A stretch of DNA of 64,000 nucleotides, from assembly GCA_026419785.1 (NCBI GenBank), contig JAODTK010001588.1, positions 1 through 64,000 on the forward strand. The letters run 5' to 3'. The position numbers and the translations under genes were made by a program. Shown here one piece after another: positions 24,873 to 37,599 of this stretch. The notes under the pieces were generated by a model, which worked only from the letters and a program-made list of their open reading frames with translations, was not told where the DNA came from and did not search any database. Numbering within the stretch: position 1 is the first letter of the stretch; every line of letters begins with the position of its first letter. The DNA is from Sclerodactyla briareus. Lineage: Eukaryota; Echinodermata; Holothuroidea; Dendrochirotida; Sclerodactylidae.

Positions 24873-25290
24873 ATACAGACCACTGATGTTGGCCCAAATT
24901 GTAAGGAATAACTATCAATGCTCCTTTCAAAGTTTCTAGAAATAGGAATTATGAAAAGTTATTGCCAATTTTAGGGACGTAGTTACTGCCATACGGTACG
25001 GGAAAATGCGTTTCCTTCAATTGGGGGTATGTAAACCAACATAATTCATTGTACCCTACCGTCAACAAAACCGACGGTGGCAAGAATTGTACGGAATAAA
25101 GATTGATCAGTTCCTTCAAGAATGTTTCTTGAAAGAAAAAATGCGGAATTTATTGACAATTCTAGGGATGTTGGCGTTATGACATATGACCCCAGAAGTG
25201 ACGTTTCCTGCAATCGGGGGGGTATACAGTAGGCTTGGTACGATGCAAATTTCAAACTTGAGTTTTAGCTTAAAACATGCGGATACAAGA
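24290..25290 (-). repeat. Composite repeat with ~200-bp internal array (inverted copy)
   Basis: 24315-24450 is the reverse complement of 40190-40330 (shared 'CATTTTCCATGACAGTGATG' and 'CAATTGGAAAGGGTCTTCGA'). It is followed by about four degenerate units marked by 'GGGACGTAGTTACTGCCAT' and 'CGTTTCCTGCAATC' near 24557, 24732, 24975 and 25167. The plus-oriented counterpart has five units at 39230-40080. Confidence 0.7.
24817..24869. repeat. A53 homopolymer
   Basis: 53 uninterrupted A residues placed inside one unit of the ~200-bp array, where sister units read 'TACCCTACCGTCAAC'. May be an expanded A run, a retroposed tail or an assembly artefact. Confidence 0.85.
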
Positions 25291-25299
25291 GCCACGTTG

Positions 25300-26270
25300 G
25301 TGGAGAATGGGGGTTATTGTTGATGAAAGAAGGAGTCCGTGAAAATCTACATATATGACTGATTTGGCATGTTCCAAGATAACAACCACGTCGGGGGAAA
25401 TAAGGGTCAAAGATCAAATAAAAAGTCATCTAAGGTAAACGGAGGGCAAATTCAGAAATAAACTCTTGAACACGATACATCGGAATGCTGGGCCCGATCG
25501 AGTGTAAAATCCAGTGGGGTGTTTTCATTAGGGGGCGTAACAAGCTCTGCTCTATTGTGTCAATGTTGAGACGAGCCCATTCTGGTAAAAAATTTAGCTG
25601 TAACATGATTTTTTGGCATTGACAAGTACGAATTATGTGCCCCGTATGAATACCTGATACATATGTTCTGGAATTGAGGTGAGAGGGCTCTGAAATCAAC
25701 AGAAAACCAAAGGCTGAAAATTTGGTCTTTTATTTATTAAGTTGAAATAGTTTGGATCTTCCGTTCTACAGGAAACACGCTGATGAGTGCCTGGTCTGAT
25801 CAATTTGGAATATAGTCGGTAACCTTTGTTTATAAATGATGAGCGTTTTTTGAAAGGGCATGGGGTCATTCTTATCGAAATAGGCACGCACACACATGAT
25901 ATTATTTCACGAACGTAAAGCTCGGGTCAATCAAATTCTAGTTGAGCATTTACAGTTGCAAAGTTTAAATCTCACTTTTCAGAGGGACCGCAGAAAAGCC
26001 CTCCTCGGCCATTTCAGATTTTTTCTGCATTCATATGGACTTAGATGCAATCTGTGCATTATGATAACTCGTTACAGAATAAACTGTGCATCTACCGTCC
26101 TTAGATGCGATGCTACTCAGGATCTTGGACACCAAATGTATATTACTGAGCTCATGGCAGTAAGAAAGGCTCTTCTTTCGGAGTTGGGTGTAATTCTTAC
26201 TACAGCGGACGCCAACATAGGCAACGAGACATTCAAACATTTGGGGGGCCGACAAATTTTGCCCAAATGT
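25300..26270. other. Unassigned
   Basis: No recognisable gene. A weak relic of the AGGTCA family lies near 25390-25450. Confidence 0.4.
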
Positions 26271-26500
26271 TTTTAAGTGGATCACCGGACAAAGACTGCT
26301 ACCGTGCGCAAATTTTTGCATGTTTTCCGGGCATTTCCATCAAAATTGGGCCAGTCTGCAGAAGATCGAAGGTTCGGCCATTTTTTTTCACTCTGCCTTT
26401 CTGCGGCCAATTCCACGATTTTATTTGTCATTTTCCTCCGAATTTTAACTCAGAACAATGTATTCGGCAGGCAAGTCTACCCCCCCCCCCCTCGTACGCC
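26270..26500 (+). repeat. Fragment of composite repeat end
   Basis: 'TTTTGCATGTTTTCCGGGCAT' related, 'GGGCCAGTCTGCAGAAGATC' and a C tract. Relatives lie at 40255-40350 and 54620-54800. Confidence 0.45.
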
Positions 26501-28460
26501 TATTACCGCCACCGCAAATCCCCAATTTGGAAAAAGTTCACATTTACAGGTTGCCTTTGTGCAATCTAGCAATCCTTAAACAACCCTCACATCGTTCCAA
26601 GAATGAGTCTGCATGTTCAATGTCGAGTCCGAAGATTGCGATGTGCTGCTCTGAATCTTGTAATGTTTTCATGCCAAAGAGCAGTAAGTGTCCTCGTTGG
26701 GATGGTCGAACTCTTAATTTTCAGGGACGTTTTCGAGATTTCCAGTCCTTCGAGATGACCCAGCTAGATTATAGAGTTTCTTTTGCCACGTTCCCCGTCT
26801 TCCGGACGTTACTAAAAAAATTGCCCGAATATCATAAGTCTCGAATTTCATTGAGTATAACGGGTACGTAAATACACCAAAAGAGAATTTGCGTGCAGAA
26901 GAGCCCCAAAACTTTTGCACAATTTTGTGAATTTGATTGAAAAATATTATTTGCCTCATCTTTTTCCTGAATTTATCATTTTGGTCTCAATTTTAATCAA
27001 TGCTAGCCTAGGTTTCTCCCTCACTTCATTTATATCAATTTTTGCTGTCTAAAATTTGGACCCTGGAAACTTCCTTTTTCCGAAATTGGAGCTAATAAGT
27101 GGGGCCTGGTGCTATCCCCTCGTATGTCCAACGCCTTCACTGACTATCCAGGACGCTATTTAGATTTAAATCTCATACAGAATTACAGAATTGCACTAGA
27201 CTAATTAAAAAAAAATGTTTAAGTGAAAATCGCAGATTCACAATTCCCCATTGTGTACTCGAATCTATCCTACTCTAATCTCTGATCATAACAATAGACC
27301 AATTATTTGCTATCACTACCGGTTGTAGCCAGTCTTTGCGTTATCTTTGCAAAATGCCATAGTAGGGATTTGAATAGTATGCCATAAAGATACTTGAAAT
27401 GGATCTGCGGGGTCGGGGGGGGGGGGAGGGGTGGGGGGGGGGGAAGGTGTGCACTTTTTCCGTTAGGTATTTCCGTACAACGGTCCCATATTTGTTATCA
27501 GTTTGTATGGCATTCCTCGTTCACGAACATCTAACTTCGGTGGTCTATTCAAGGTTCCTTATAAATCGGCTTTGGCCGCTCGAGACCGACATTTTTTTTT
27601 TTTTTGCCGCTACGGGACCGACTTTTAGCTATCAGAGAAACCCAATCAGGCGAATCCCCAGATCGGTGAATCGCGGAATCGCGTGTGCGTAGGTATATTC
27701 ATTAGACACACGACTAGGGGGGTGAAATTCGCGGAGAGCGCTGTGATCGTGCCTTCTACTATTAGAGCGAAAATCGCGAACACCGAAATAACATGGCGCC
27801 TGTAATGTCCTCACGAGGCTAGGGCACATCAACTTCAGCAAGATGCCCTTTTGTGAATTATCGAGATGATCAAACAACACTGACAACGACTATGGCTGTC
27901 CGGATACTTAGTGCCATCATTAGTGACATGGCTTAGCCTACTAGCAGTGGGCCGATGGCTTTATTTACTCGTTTCTTGACCATAAGAAATAAGAAATTTT
28001 CCGAAAGTATTCATTACATTTAGACCTGGTCCAGTGGTTTTGGGTTTAATTTCCTGCTTTGGAGGTCAGGAGTATAATAGGTCTACCCAACCCGAAATCC
28101 GCCCCACCGATCAGGCTATACGCTTAAACGCGACCCCACCTGGATTGATACTTTATCACCCGCTTTGCTTTCGATTTTGGTTATCCCCACAAAGTCACTT
28201 AAAATGGAACTTTCGTTGCATTCAAGTACACACTACCACTGGGCCCCCGGATCGAGTGCTATCCCTATCAGAACATAGCAATCTGAGTCAGGCTAGGGCA
28301 GGGATAACATTTAGGAGTATATTATCTCAATTCGTGTTTCTGGAAATTTCAGATTTTTTTTCCGAGGGGATGACACACCTTAATCCCGCCGCGTTGACCT
28401 GCTGAACATAATGATGAAGCGTGGGAAGCTGGGCAAAAGCATTATTATTAAGGCAGGCAT
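26500..28460. other. Unassigned
   Basis: Contains G tracts at 27415-27443 and a CpG-richer patch near 27560-27900. No domain or splice pair recognised. Confidence 0.4.
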
Positions 28461-28462
28461 TT

Positions 28463-28600
28463 TCATAGAGAATCATCTGGAATGACATTTATGTGGCTGA
28501 TTCTTTTGAACTCCTCACAGTTGCTGTTAGGAGGCCGAATATAGACATTCTTGCGCCTAATTGTACTAATTAACCCACCTTCAACCGATGAAAAAAGAGT
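28463..28600 (-). CDS. Possible exon, unknown product
   Basis: Minus-strand frame ends in residues including 'IRRKNVYIRPPNSNCEEFKR' before a stop, with balanced amino-acid use unlike nearby repeat ORFs. No recognised domain and no confident upstream acceptor. May be chance. Confidence 0.12.
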   Translation of the reverse strand, partial: TLFSSVEGGLISTIRRKNVYIRPPNSNCEEFKRISHINVIPDDSL

Positions 28601-28699
28601 GACAGAAGGATGGCGATGGTCAGTCAGTGCTTGCAGCCGGAAACGCTCGGAGCGGAATGGAATCACTCCTCATCTCCAAGAAAAAAAATCAAAATTAAA

Positions 28700-31600
28700 T
28701 AATGTTCAAAACCCAATTTCCGGTAACAACGGTCAACCTGTGATGAGTTGGCTTTGCCTGCATGTGAAAGGGCATATCAACGGGAGGAGGAGGAGGGGGG
28801 GGGGGGGGGTATACTGAACTGGGAAGTTTCGTGCAATCCATCGTCGGGGGGATTCTCGGACTATTTTGTGTTAGTTGATCATTCATGTAACATGATGAGT
28901 ACACTGCTCAGCTTTGAAATGGATACTCAAGCAGTAGCGTAGTAGGAGTTCGTCATGGGGGAGGGGGGGGGGGGGCAGGTCGGTGAACCCAAGGGAAGTG
29001 CGCCCATAAATGGCTCAAACGCCCTATCGCCAAAAAGTACAACTTATGGGCCTCTGGACACATGCTGCTGCAATATTTGCTAAATAACAGCTGCAAAACT
29101 TCTACTGAACTGCCAAGACTCAGTTTTTTGTGGGGAAATGTATTGATCACTTGCGTCATGTGGGAGGGGGGGGGGGGGGTCTAGCTACTAACCCTTCTAT
29201 CAGAGCACGTGGAAAGTGTAATCAATTGAGAGAAAAAGGTGGTATGCCCCTCCTACGAACATTTTTTCCTATACGTGTTCGGAGAATTGATATGTCTGAT
29301 GAGTCTGAAATTCAATGCTAGATACTTCCATTTAATTGATAGGCGTTAATGTATTTACATTTATTTACAGAGAACTATCAAGGAACAATTGTGAAGCACC
29401 AGGCCAAGGGAAGTATGGAGTAAGATAGTGGTTGACTGTTGAATTATGGCATAAGTGCAACTCGATTTGGTATGTGTCAACCAAGGGTGTCGACTAGGAC
29501 TCGGAGGAACGGAGGCGATTGCGTATCGCTTCTGTGTAATCTAGCAATCTAGCAGCCTCGAGTAACTAGCTATTAAGGTGATTGCCAAGTTTTATTGAGA
29601 GATGTTCGCTCCAAGAGTTCCACCTGACTTCATTAACTAGGACTAGCCGAGTCACTAGGTCAGTAAAATAACTCGCTGCATCAGTCATGAGACTTGAGCT
29701 ATATCATGAAGGGTACCTTTCTGCGAAATGTTTGGTGTAGGTAAATAGCAACGTGCGAAACTTGTGTTAGCAGTCAATGAAGAGCAAGCCAGGAAAAGTA
29801 CGATATTAATTATGCGTAGGTGTATCGCCACCAAATCCCGAATCTGTTCTTTCACTCGGCTTCATTAAAAATGACTGGATGAATTCCGATTGAAATCCGA
29901 ATTTTCTAACTCAAATAAAGTCCGAAAAGTTGTATGTGAAGTAGAATAACAAGAATAAAACCGGTAGGGATTTGGTGATAGGCAACCCGCACACATTATT
30001 GGTGCGTTCTCTCGAAGTTGTAACTTTGGTAATTACCAGATAGAGTGAATACAAACCGTAAGTGCTTCCAAAGGTATGTAACGCAATAACAAACCCTCTC
30101 GTTTTGTACGCTCTACCGGTATACGGTATAGGGCCACCGCACAACAATAACCATGGGTCAAATTTAACACTAGGCCGTAGGTGAGTCGTACAAGTCAATG
30201 TTAGCTGCTGAACGCCCTGACATTCTCGTTGAAAAACAAAAATTGACAGCTCAGTCAGCCTATCCCTAGTCCATTTCTAATAGGAAAAATACCCTTATTT
30301 AGAACATCCGACTTGAAAAACTAACAAATAGCCTAATCGACTTTACGGGGGTTCCATGGAATTTTCACCACAAATCCGAGTGCACGGCTTGTTCGCTAGT
30401 AGTGCTTGCTAGACAGTTCACAAAACAGTCGTTCATTCGTGAGGTAGGCTCGCGCAGACAAGTCAAGTCGACGATAACCCAAGTGTCAATCACGGCAATC
30501 AATCATGCATATGCATATTTAACAACAACAGCGAACTGTATTTCAGGAAAAGAAATTCCGGTGCCCACAAAACAGTCACTTGATTCGCTACCCTCCGTGT
30601 GGAGAGCTTATTAGCCTTTAGCCCCGCCCACAAGTGTTCATTTGGGCCCCGGTACAAAAGTGAAACCACTGTTTGTTAAACGTCCAAGTAAACGACGGTG
30701 CTCCTTCGTGGTGCAGGCGGGCACTCGGATTGTGGTGAAAATTCATGGAAATCAACGTTTTTTAAAGTCAAGTATATGTAAGTTTTTTCAAGTCGGGGGG
30801 TCTGTATGGGGGCATCCACTGGTCCCCATGTAGCCAACCCAATGAACCCAGGACCCAGCTGGTCGGGCTATCATAAATCACATATTTTTAACCAAAAAAA
30901 TGGCATGTTTTGCCCCAAATCCCAGCAAGAGAAACCCTAGATCACAGAAGCGACGTTTGTCTGTGTGCGCAGCCATTATTCCAAGTTACATTAAACACCA
31001 TTTTCACCAATTGATCTTGAAATAATTTGCATGAAAAATCGGCGGTATATCAGCCTTACAGGTTCGAAACCACGCCTTAGCAGGCCCCTTGACTACACGA
31101 TGAGTTAAATCAACTAGTTTGACTTCTATGCAGAGGTGGGAGATGTCAAAATTCTCGCCGACAGCAGCGTTGGGGAAATTCACCCAAAAAAGGGCCCTGG
31201 CAGCCTAGCGAAAAATATCTAAACGGTCCAAGGGGTACAGTGAATTGGAGTGCCTGCTAGAATAAATGTCAGCTGCTCAAGGAAGGGAGTCTATTTAATG
31301 TGTAAGTCAATGAGGCAGGCTAGAGGCGGGTGCGACGCTCCTGTAGGCAGCAGACCACACTGGGCCAGTACTGTATTGTGATTCCTTGGCCGCCCTTTGC
31401 CAATGACCGTTAACACGGCCTGCAGTAGGCACTCCCCCCCCCACATGGAAGTCTAGCCTTCTCGTTTAAATATATGGAGGCTGCATCGGAAAAAGTCAGT
31501 GCTGCTCTGAATGAATTAGATTTTGCGTGCTCCAAAATTAGACCGCTTTATCGTTACCCTTCCACCGTAGCATTATTCACGCCCAGAAGACTATCTGTGT

Positions 31601-32440
31601 ACAGACGTGTGATGACGGTGTAAGTTGCGAGTTTTGTTTTTGAAAATTATGATTTAAGCCTGATTTTTCTCAGGACTGTAGTGATTGCTCTTGAAAATGT
31701 GGTTAGCAAAGGGTTCTGATTACTGCGGCTATTAGGTTTCAACCCTAATTTGTGCTAGCTGGCTTGATTGCAAAGTTGTGCAAGCTTGCACAGGTCTCTG
31801 TTCAATGCAGTGTGGAGGGCGGGAGGCCTTAGTTATTCAGCAGCGAAACATCGGTAAGTTCAGTGGATTGCTCTAGAATTGGTTACAATCCTGGTATATT
31901 GTAACGTAATATGGTCCGTACGTAGGACATTGCAACTGGCCAGTTCCGGATAGGCTACTGTTGAACCACTGCGCAAAGTGATGTTTGTGTCTCCCGCAGC
32001 TGCTCTCATTACAGAGAGTCAGGAGAGGGCAAAGCCAATCAGAGCGCTCAACCACTGGAAAGCCTGAGGCAACCGGGAAACCCGTCACTCACCATAGCGC
32101 CATCGTCTGCAGTTAGTTGCTAGTGGTAGGGCTGCCACTCCACACAACAATATGTCACTTGTGCTGAAGGTGCACCCCAAGATATCAGGAACTTCTCGCA
32201 ATTGTGTTAGCGTATCCTTGTCTTGTGGTGGCCACCTTGGCGCAATGTGTTTGTTATAATAAGCCAAAGACTGGAACAAACAAACGGGAAATCTTTCGCG
32301 CGCCAGGGTTGTTTTGGTGGTGTGTGAAGATTAGGCCAAACAGTAAATTTGTAAAGATGTGAGGGTTGTTGTTCCTCTGGGTAAGAAACTCTTTGTGTAG
32401 TTGTGCTTTTATTATAGCAATATGCCCCATCTTTGGAAGA
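28700..32440. other. Unassigned, with several G tracts
   Basis: G runs near 28796-28809, 28963-28976 and 29166-29179 are separated by ordinary DNA. Nothing else recognised. A B-box-like GGTTCGAAACC at 31061 has no tRNA fold around it. Confidence 0.4.
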
Positions 32441-33260
32441 GGGCCTTGGGAGCATTCAGGAATTTGAGACCAGGGCCCCGTTTGGGCCCTAGGGCCCATG
32501 GTATATGAAATACCACAAAATATTGTATCTCCTACGATTGTTGCACCCCAGTGCTGATGGTTTGGTATTGATGGTCGATTAGCCGTATCTCAGGGTTCTC
32601 AGGAATGGTAGGACCCAAGGCCCAGTGGGGGCCACTGGGGCTCATCTGTGGAATATTACGGCAAAAATGATTCTTTCTCTTACAAATTTTTGGTGCACAG
32701 TGTTAACATTAGGACATAACGATTGGTACCTTGGGTTGTTCAGGATTTTTGATTTCACCAATCTGGGTCCCAACTGGGGACTGAGGGCCCAATTTCATGG
32801 AAAATTCAACACATAGTACTTAAAAGGCATCTCCTCCCAATAGTTTTGATTGATTTCTGAAAGTTACATGTAATGCTCCTGGGGTAGTGGTGCATTGGGG
32901 GTGCTGGGAACTTTGGCCGAAGGCCCAATGTGGGCCATAAGGCCCATCATGTGAAATGTGAAATTCTTCTCCTACAAATTTGATGCACAGGTCAGTTTGG
33001 TCACTTACTTTGGTCACTACTTTGGTCCAATAGCCTTCCCGTGTCATGGTTCCAGGAATTTCAGACTGGGGAACAGTGTGGGCCCTAGAGGGCCTATCAT
33101 GTGCAATCATGCAAAACGTTCTCTTTCACAAAGTTTTGGCTTTTCGATGCACAGTGCTGATGTCTGAACAAAATGATGGTGGAATAGCCATACCTAAGGC
33201 TTCCCAGGAATTTTTGAGCCGAAGGTCCCACTTGCGGGTCTGGAGGCCTATATCTACTCT
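32440..33260 (+). repeat. ~150-bp tandem array, copy 1
   Basis: About six units, each with 'TCAGGAATTT', 'GGCCCAGTTTGGGCC' variants, 'TTGTATCTCCTAC' and 'GCACAGTGCTGATG', near 32456, 32601, 32741, 32903, 33051 and 33207. Followed by 'CTATCTATC' and 'CAACAATTGCCTTTCTGGC', which precede the related array at 40.9 kb. Confidence 0.75.
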
Positions 33261-33459
33261 ATCTATCCCGTGCTGTTCAACAATTGCCTTTCTGGCCCCC
33301 AAAACAGTTTCTTTCTGTATGGATGTCGACCAAACCTGGACACTGCATTATGATCTCCGTATCTCTTTTCTTACCAAAGTACATTAGATTTTCTTGAAAT
33401 GCCAAATCATTGTTTCTTGGGTGGTACCCCATCGCTTTTCTTGGTACACGTGTTAAATG

Positions 33460-34335
33460 ATGCTCTATTACTACAGATACCACAAACGTCTAGCTTGGAG
33501 TGCTGAATTTACTCTCACATATACAGGACATCATGTGTAGCGAAATCAGTTCAAAACGTGATGTAACGTTGTACAAATAAACAACACAAATTTTTAAACG
33601 CTTCTGAAACTAGCTTTATAGATAGTAATGATTGTGAGTGCCGTTTGCAGAGTGTGCACCCCCCTCTCCCGCAACGAAGGTTTGCCGACAATCGTTCCAG
33701 GCCTATGTACTTGTCATATCCATTGTAGCGTTGCACAATTGTCAAGTTTTCAACTGTAGGTAGGTGAATCGCATCTGTGCTGGAGTCCCAAGTCTCTCCC
33801 CGTATGTCACCGAATGTTTCAATCCTCTTAATTTATCTCTGTTTGGAACCTGTCGCGGAGAAAGAATTAATGTGTGAAATACAACGTGGGACAACGTCAC
33901 GAACGACATGGCTATGGCCGCCTGTTGAAGGAGGGCCCGTGGGAGGTCACGTGCCAGGGAGTATCGTTACAAATGCCCAATTTTTGTCGAAGGGGGGGGT
34001 GAAAATAAACGTTTGCGTTTGTGGGAAGAGAGAAAACCACGGCCACAGACTGATTACCAACAAGGATAGGTTCCACAGAGATGATCTGATATTGCAAAGT
34101 TGGAAAAAACTGGGTGTTGATGCTTTTGGCAGCCAACAAGGCTAACTGATGACTCTTGCCCCCCCCCTTCAAAACATCACAACTTGCATTTATTCCTACC
34201 AGAAGTATTTTGTCAGGGTACATTAGTGTTCAACCAGTTTTGAAAGTGGCCTCTATTGGGTTACGGAAAACATCACAAGTCTTGCAACCATGTGTGGTTC
34301 TATTAGGGCATGAGCTACAATTAGAAGAATATGGA
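33460..34335 (+). repeat. Dispersed repeat split by ~630 bp
   Basis: 33470-33560 ('TAGCTTGGAGTGCTGAATTT') and 34196-34330 ('AGAAGTATTTTGTCAGGGTA' and 'TTAGGGCATGAGCT') match one continuous stretch at 56570-56795. The intervening ~33565-34190 is absent there, so it may be an insertion. It holds a 122-codon plus ORF (33777-34145) with no recognised domain. Confidence 0.5.
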
Positions 34336-34785
34336 TATGTTAATGATACAACTCAGAAAACAAAATGAAAAATATTATTAAAAACTGTCAAAAATTACAG
34401 GCTTATATCAAGCTCCAAAGTCTAGGAGGATATGTAGGCCTACCAACTTGTCTCTTGCCACACATGTAGTCATGTTTGAACTTGGTATTCATTTTTCTAC
34501 GAGTAGGAGCAACTTGGTAAAAAATGAAAAAAAAGTGAAATCCTGCTAAAATAATTTTATTTTGGATACTTTTTACCTGAAAAATGTCCAACCTGCTTGG
34601 AAGGATCAAGTTCAAACTTAGTAGGTGTCCCTGTGTTTCCCGGTGTGTTCCCAGCTGAGTGCCTGAACTATATTCAGTTTTGTCATGAGTAGGGGGGGTA
34701 AAACAAGTGATTACTTTCACTTTGTGAGTCCAAACATGCATGCATGGCAAGCTCCAAAGTCCAAACGGGGACGGTGGGTGTGGTC

Positions 34786-37597
34786 AGAGTCCTGTAATCT
34801 ACCGTCATCAGTTGATACTGGCCCATGTCCACAGATCCTGTAACCTACAGTCATCGTGGCCTGTAACTACAGTCACAGACACTGGCCCACAGCTACAGAG
34901 TTCTGGTAACCTACAGTATCAATGCATGACCAACAGCCACACGAGTCCTGTAACCTACAGTCATCAATGACAAGGACCCATGGCCACAGAATTCCTGAAA
35001 CCTACAGACATCAATGACACTGGCCCACAGCTACAGAGTCTGTAACCTACAGTATCCAAGGTTTACTACTGAATCTGGCCACAGAGTTCCGTAACATGAC
35101 AGTCATCAATGACACTGACTTATGGCCACAGAGTCCTGTAACCTACAGTCATCAGTGACACTGGCCCATGGCCACAGAGTCCTGTAACCTACAGTCATCA
35201 GTGACATGACCCACAGCTACAGAGTCCTGCAACCTACATTAATCAGTGACACTGACCCACGTCCACAGAGTCCTGTAACTACATCATCAATGCAACTGAA
35301 CCCATGGCCACGAATCTGTAACCACAGTCTAATGAAACTGACCCATGTCCACAGGAATCCGTAACTACAGTCCTCATGACACTGACCACGGCCTAGCAGC
35401 CGTTAACCTTTTTTTAAACCCCCAGTCATCAATGACACTGGCCCATGTCCACAGAATCTGTAACCTACAGTCATCAATGCCATGACCCATGGACACAAGA
35501 GTCCTATAACTACGTATCAATGACACGCAACCCACAGAGACAGAGCCTGAACCTACAGTTCATCAGGACCACTGCCATGTCAACAGAGTCCTGAACTACA
35601 GTAATCAATGACCTGGTCCATGTCCACAGAGTCCTGTAACCTACAGGCATTCAATGACACTGACCCACAAGCTACAGAGTCCTGTACATACAGCAGCCGC
35701 TGAACACGGGCCCAGGTCCACAGAGTCCTGTAACCTACAGTCATCAATGGCACGGGCCCACAGCGAAAGGAGTCCGTAACTAGTCATCAGTGACACTGAC
35801 CCACGTCCACAGAGTCCTGTAACCTACAGTATCATGACACTGACCCATGCCAAAGGTCCGGTAACCTACAGTCATCAGTGACTGACCCACGGCATAGCAG
35901 CCTGTAACTTACAGTCATCAAGAACTGGCCCCTGTCCACAAGAATTCCTGTAACCTACAGTCATCAATGAACACTGACCCATGCGCACAAGAGTTCCTCT
36001 AACCTCCAGTCATCAAAGACACTGACCCACAGCTACAGAGACTGTAACTACCCAGCATAGTGACACTGGCCCATGTCCACAGAGTCCTGTAACCTACAGT
36101 TCAATGAAGGCGTCCATGTCCACAGAGTCCTGTAACCTACACGTCATCACTGACACTGACCCACCGCTACAGAGTCCTGTAACCTACAAGTCAAGTGACA
36201 CTGGCCATGTCACAGAGTCCTGTAACCTACAGTCATCAATGGCACTGCCCACAGCTACAGAGTCCGTAACCAGCAATTCAGTGACATGACCATGTCACAG
36301 AGTCCTGTAACCTACAGTAATCAATGGACACTGACCCATGTCACAGATTTTCCTGTAACCTACAGTCAGCAATGGACACTGGCCCATGTCCAAACAGACG
36401 TCCTGTAACCTACAGTTCATCAATGACACGACCATGTCACAGAGTCCGTAACACAGTCATCAATGACAATGGACCCCATGTCCACCAGAGTCCTGTAACC
36501 TACAGTCATCGTGACACTGGCCCATGTCCACGAGTCCTGTAACCGACAGTCATCAGTGGACACTGGACCCATGTCCACATAGTCCTGTACCTACAGTTAC
36601 AATGACACTGGCCCATTCCACAGAATCCTGTAACCTACAGTCATCAGTGACACGAACCTGTCCACAGAATCCTATTAACTACAGTCACAGGGAACTGACC
36701 ACAGTACAGAGTCCTGTAACCTACAGTCATCAGTGACACTGGCCCATGTCCACAGAATCCTATAACCTACAGTCATCAGTGCCACTGACCACAGCTACAG
36801 AGTCCTGCAACATACAGTCTCAGTGACACTGGCCCAGTCCACGAGTCCTGCTACCTACAGTCATCAGTGACACTGGCCCATCCAGAATCTGTAAACCTCA
36901 GTCATTCAGTGCACTGGACCCACAGTACAGAGTCCTGGAACTACAGTTCATCAGTGACCTGGGCCCATGTCACAGGAGTCCGGTAACCTACAGTCATCAG
37001 TGACACGGGCCATGTCCACGAGTCCTGTAACCTAAAGCATCAATGACATGGCCCAAGCTACAGAGTACTGTAAACCTACAGTCATCAAAGACACTGACCC
37101 CACAGCCACAGAGCCCTGTAACCTTACGTCATCAGTGACACTGGCCCATGTCCACAGAATCCTGTAACCATACAGTCATCAGTGACACTGGCCCACAGCT
37201 ACAGAGTCCTGTAACCTACAGTAATCAATGACACGGGCCCATGTCCACGAGTCCTGTAACCTACATTCATCAGTGACACTGGACACACAGCTACAGAGTC
37301 CGCTAACCTAGTCAGCAGTGCACTGGACCAGGTCCACAGAGTCCTGTAACTACAGTCATCATGACACTGACCCCACAGCATCAGAGTCCTGGTAAACCTC
37401 ATGAATCAATGACAAATGCTGCCCATGTCCACAGGTCGTAACCTACTAGTATCAATGACACTTGACCCACAGCTCCGAGTCCTGTAAACCTACATTAACA
37501 ATGACACGACCCATGTCCACAGAGTCCTGCAACCTACATTAATCAGTGACACTGACCCACAGCTACAGAGGCCTGCCACCTACATTAACAGTGACCT
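34786..37597. repeat. 46-bp minisatellite, ~60 copies
   Basis: The unit reads 'CAGTCATCAGTGACACTG', then either 'GCCCATGTCCACAGAG' or 'ACCCACAGCTACAGAG', then 'TCCTGTAACCTA'. The two versions are interspersed, often alternating, giving a partial 92-bp higher-order unit. 46 is not a multiple of three, so the short ORFs across it are not coding. Many single-base gaps. Confidence 0.92.
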
Positions 37598-37599
37598 GT

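Noticed and set aside
28034..28405. 123-codon plus ORF
   Set aside because: No recognisable domain, no homologous repeat copy and no splice signals.
31061..31071. tRNA B-box-like GGTTCGAAACC
   Set aside because: No A box and no cloverleaf can be formed around it.
33777..34145. 122-codon plus ORF
   Set aside because: No domain or splice context; it falls inside a probable insertion in a repeat.
34786..37597. CRISPR-like regular array
   Set aside because: Units are contiguous with no unique spacers, in a eukaryotic setting.
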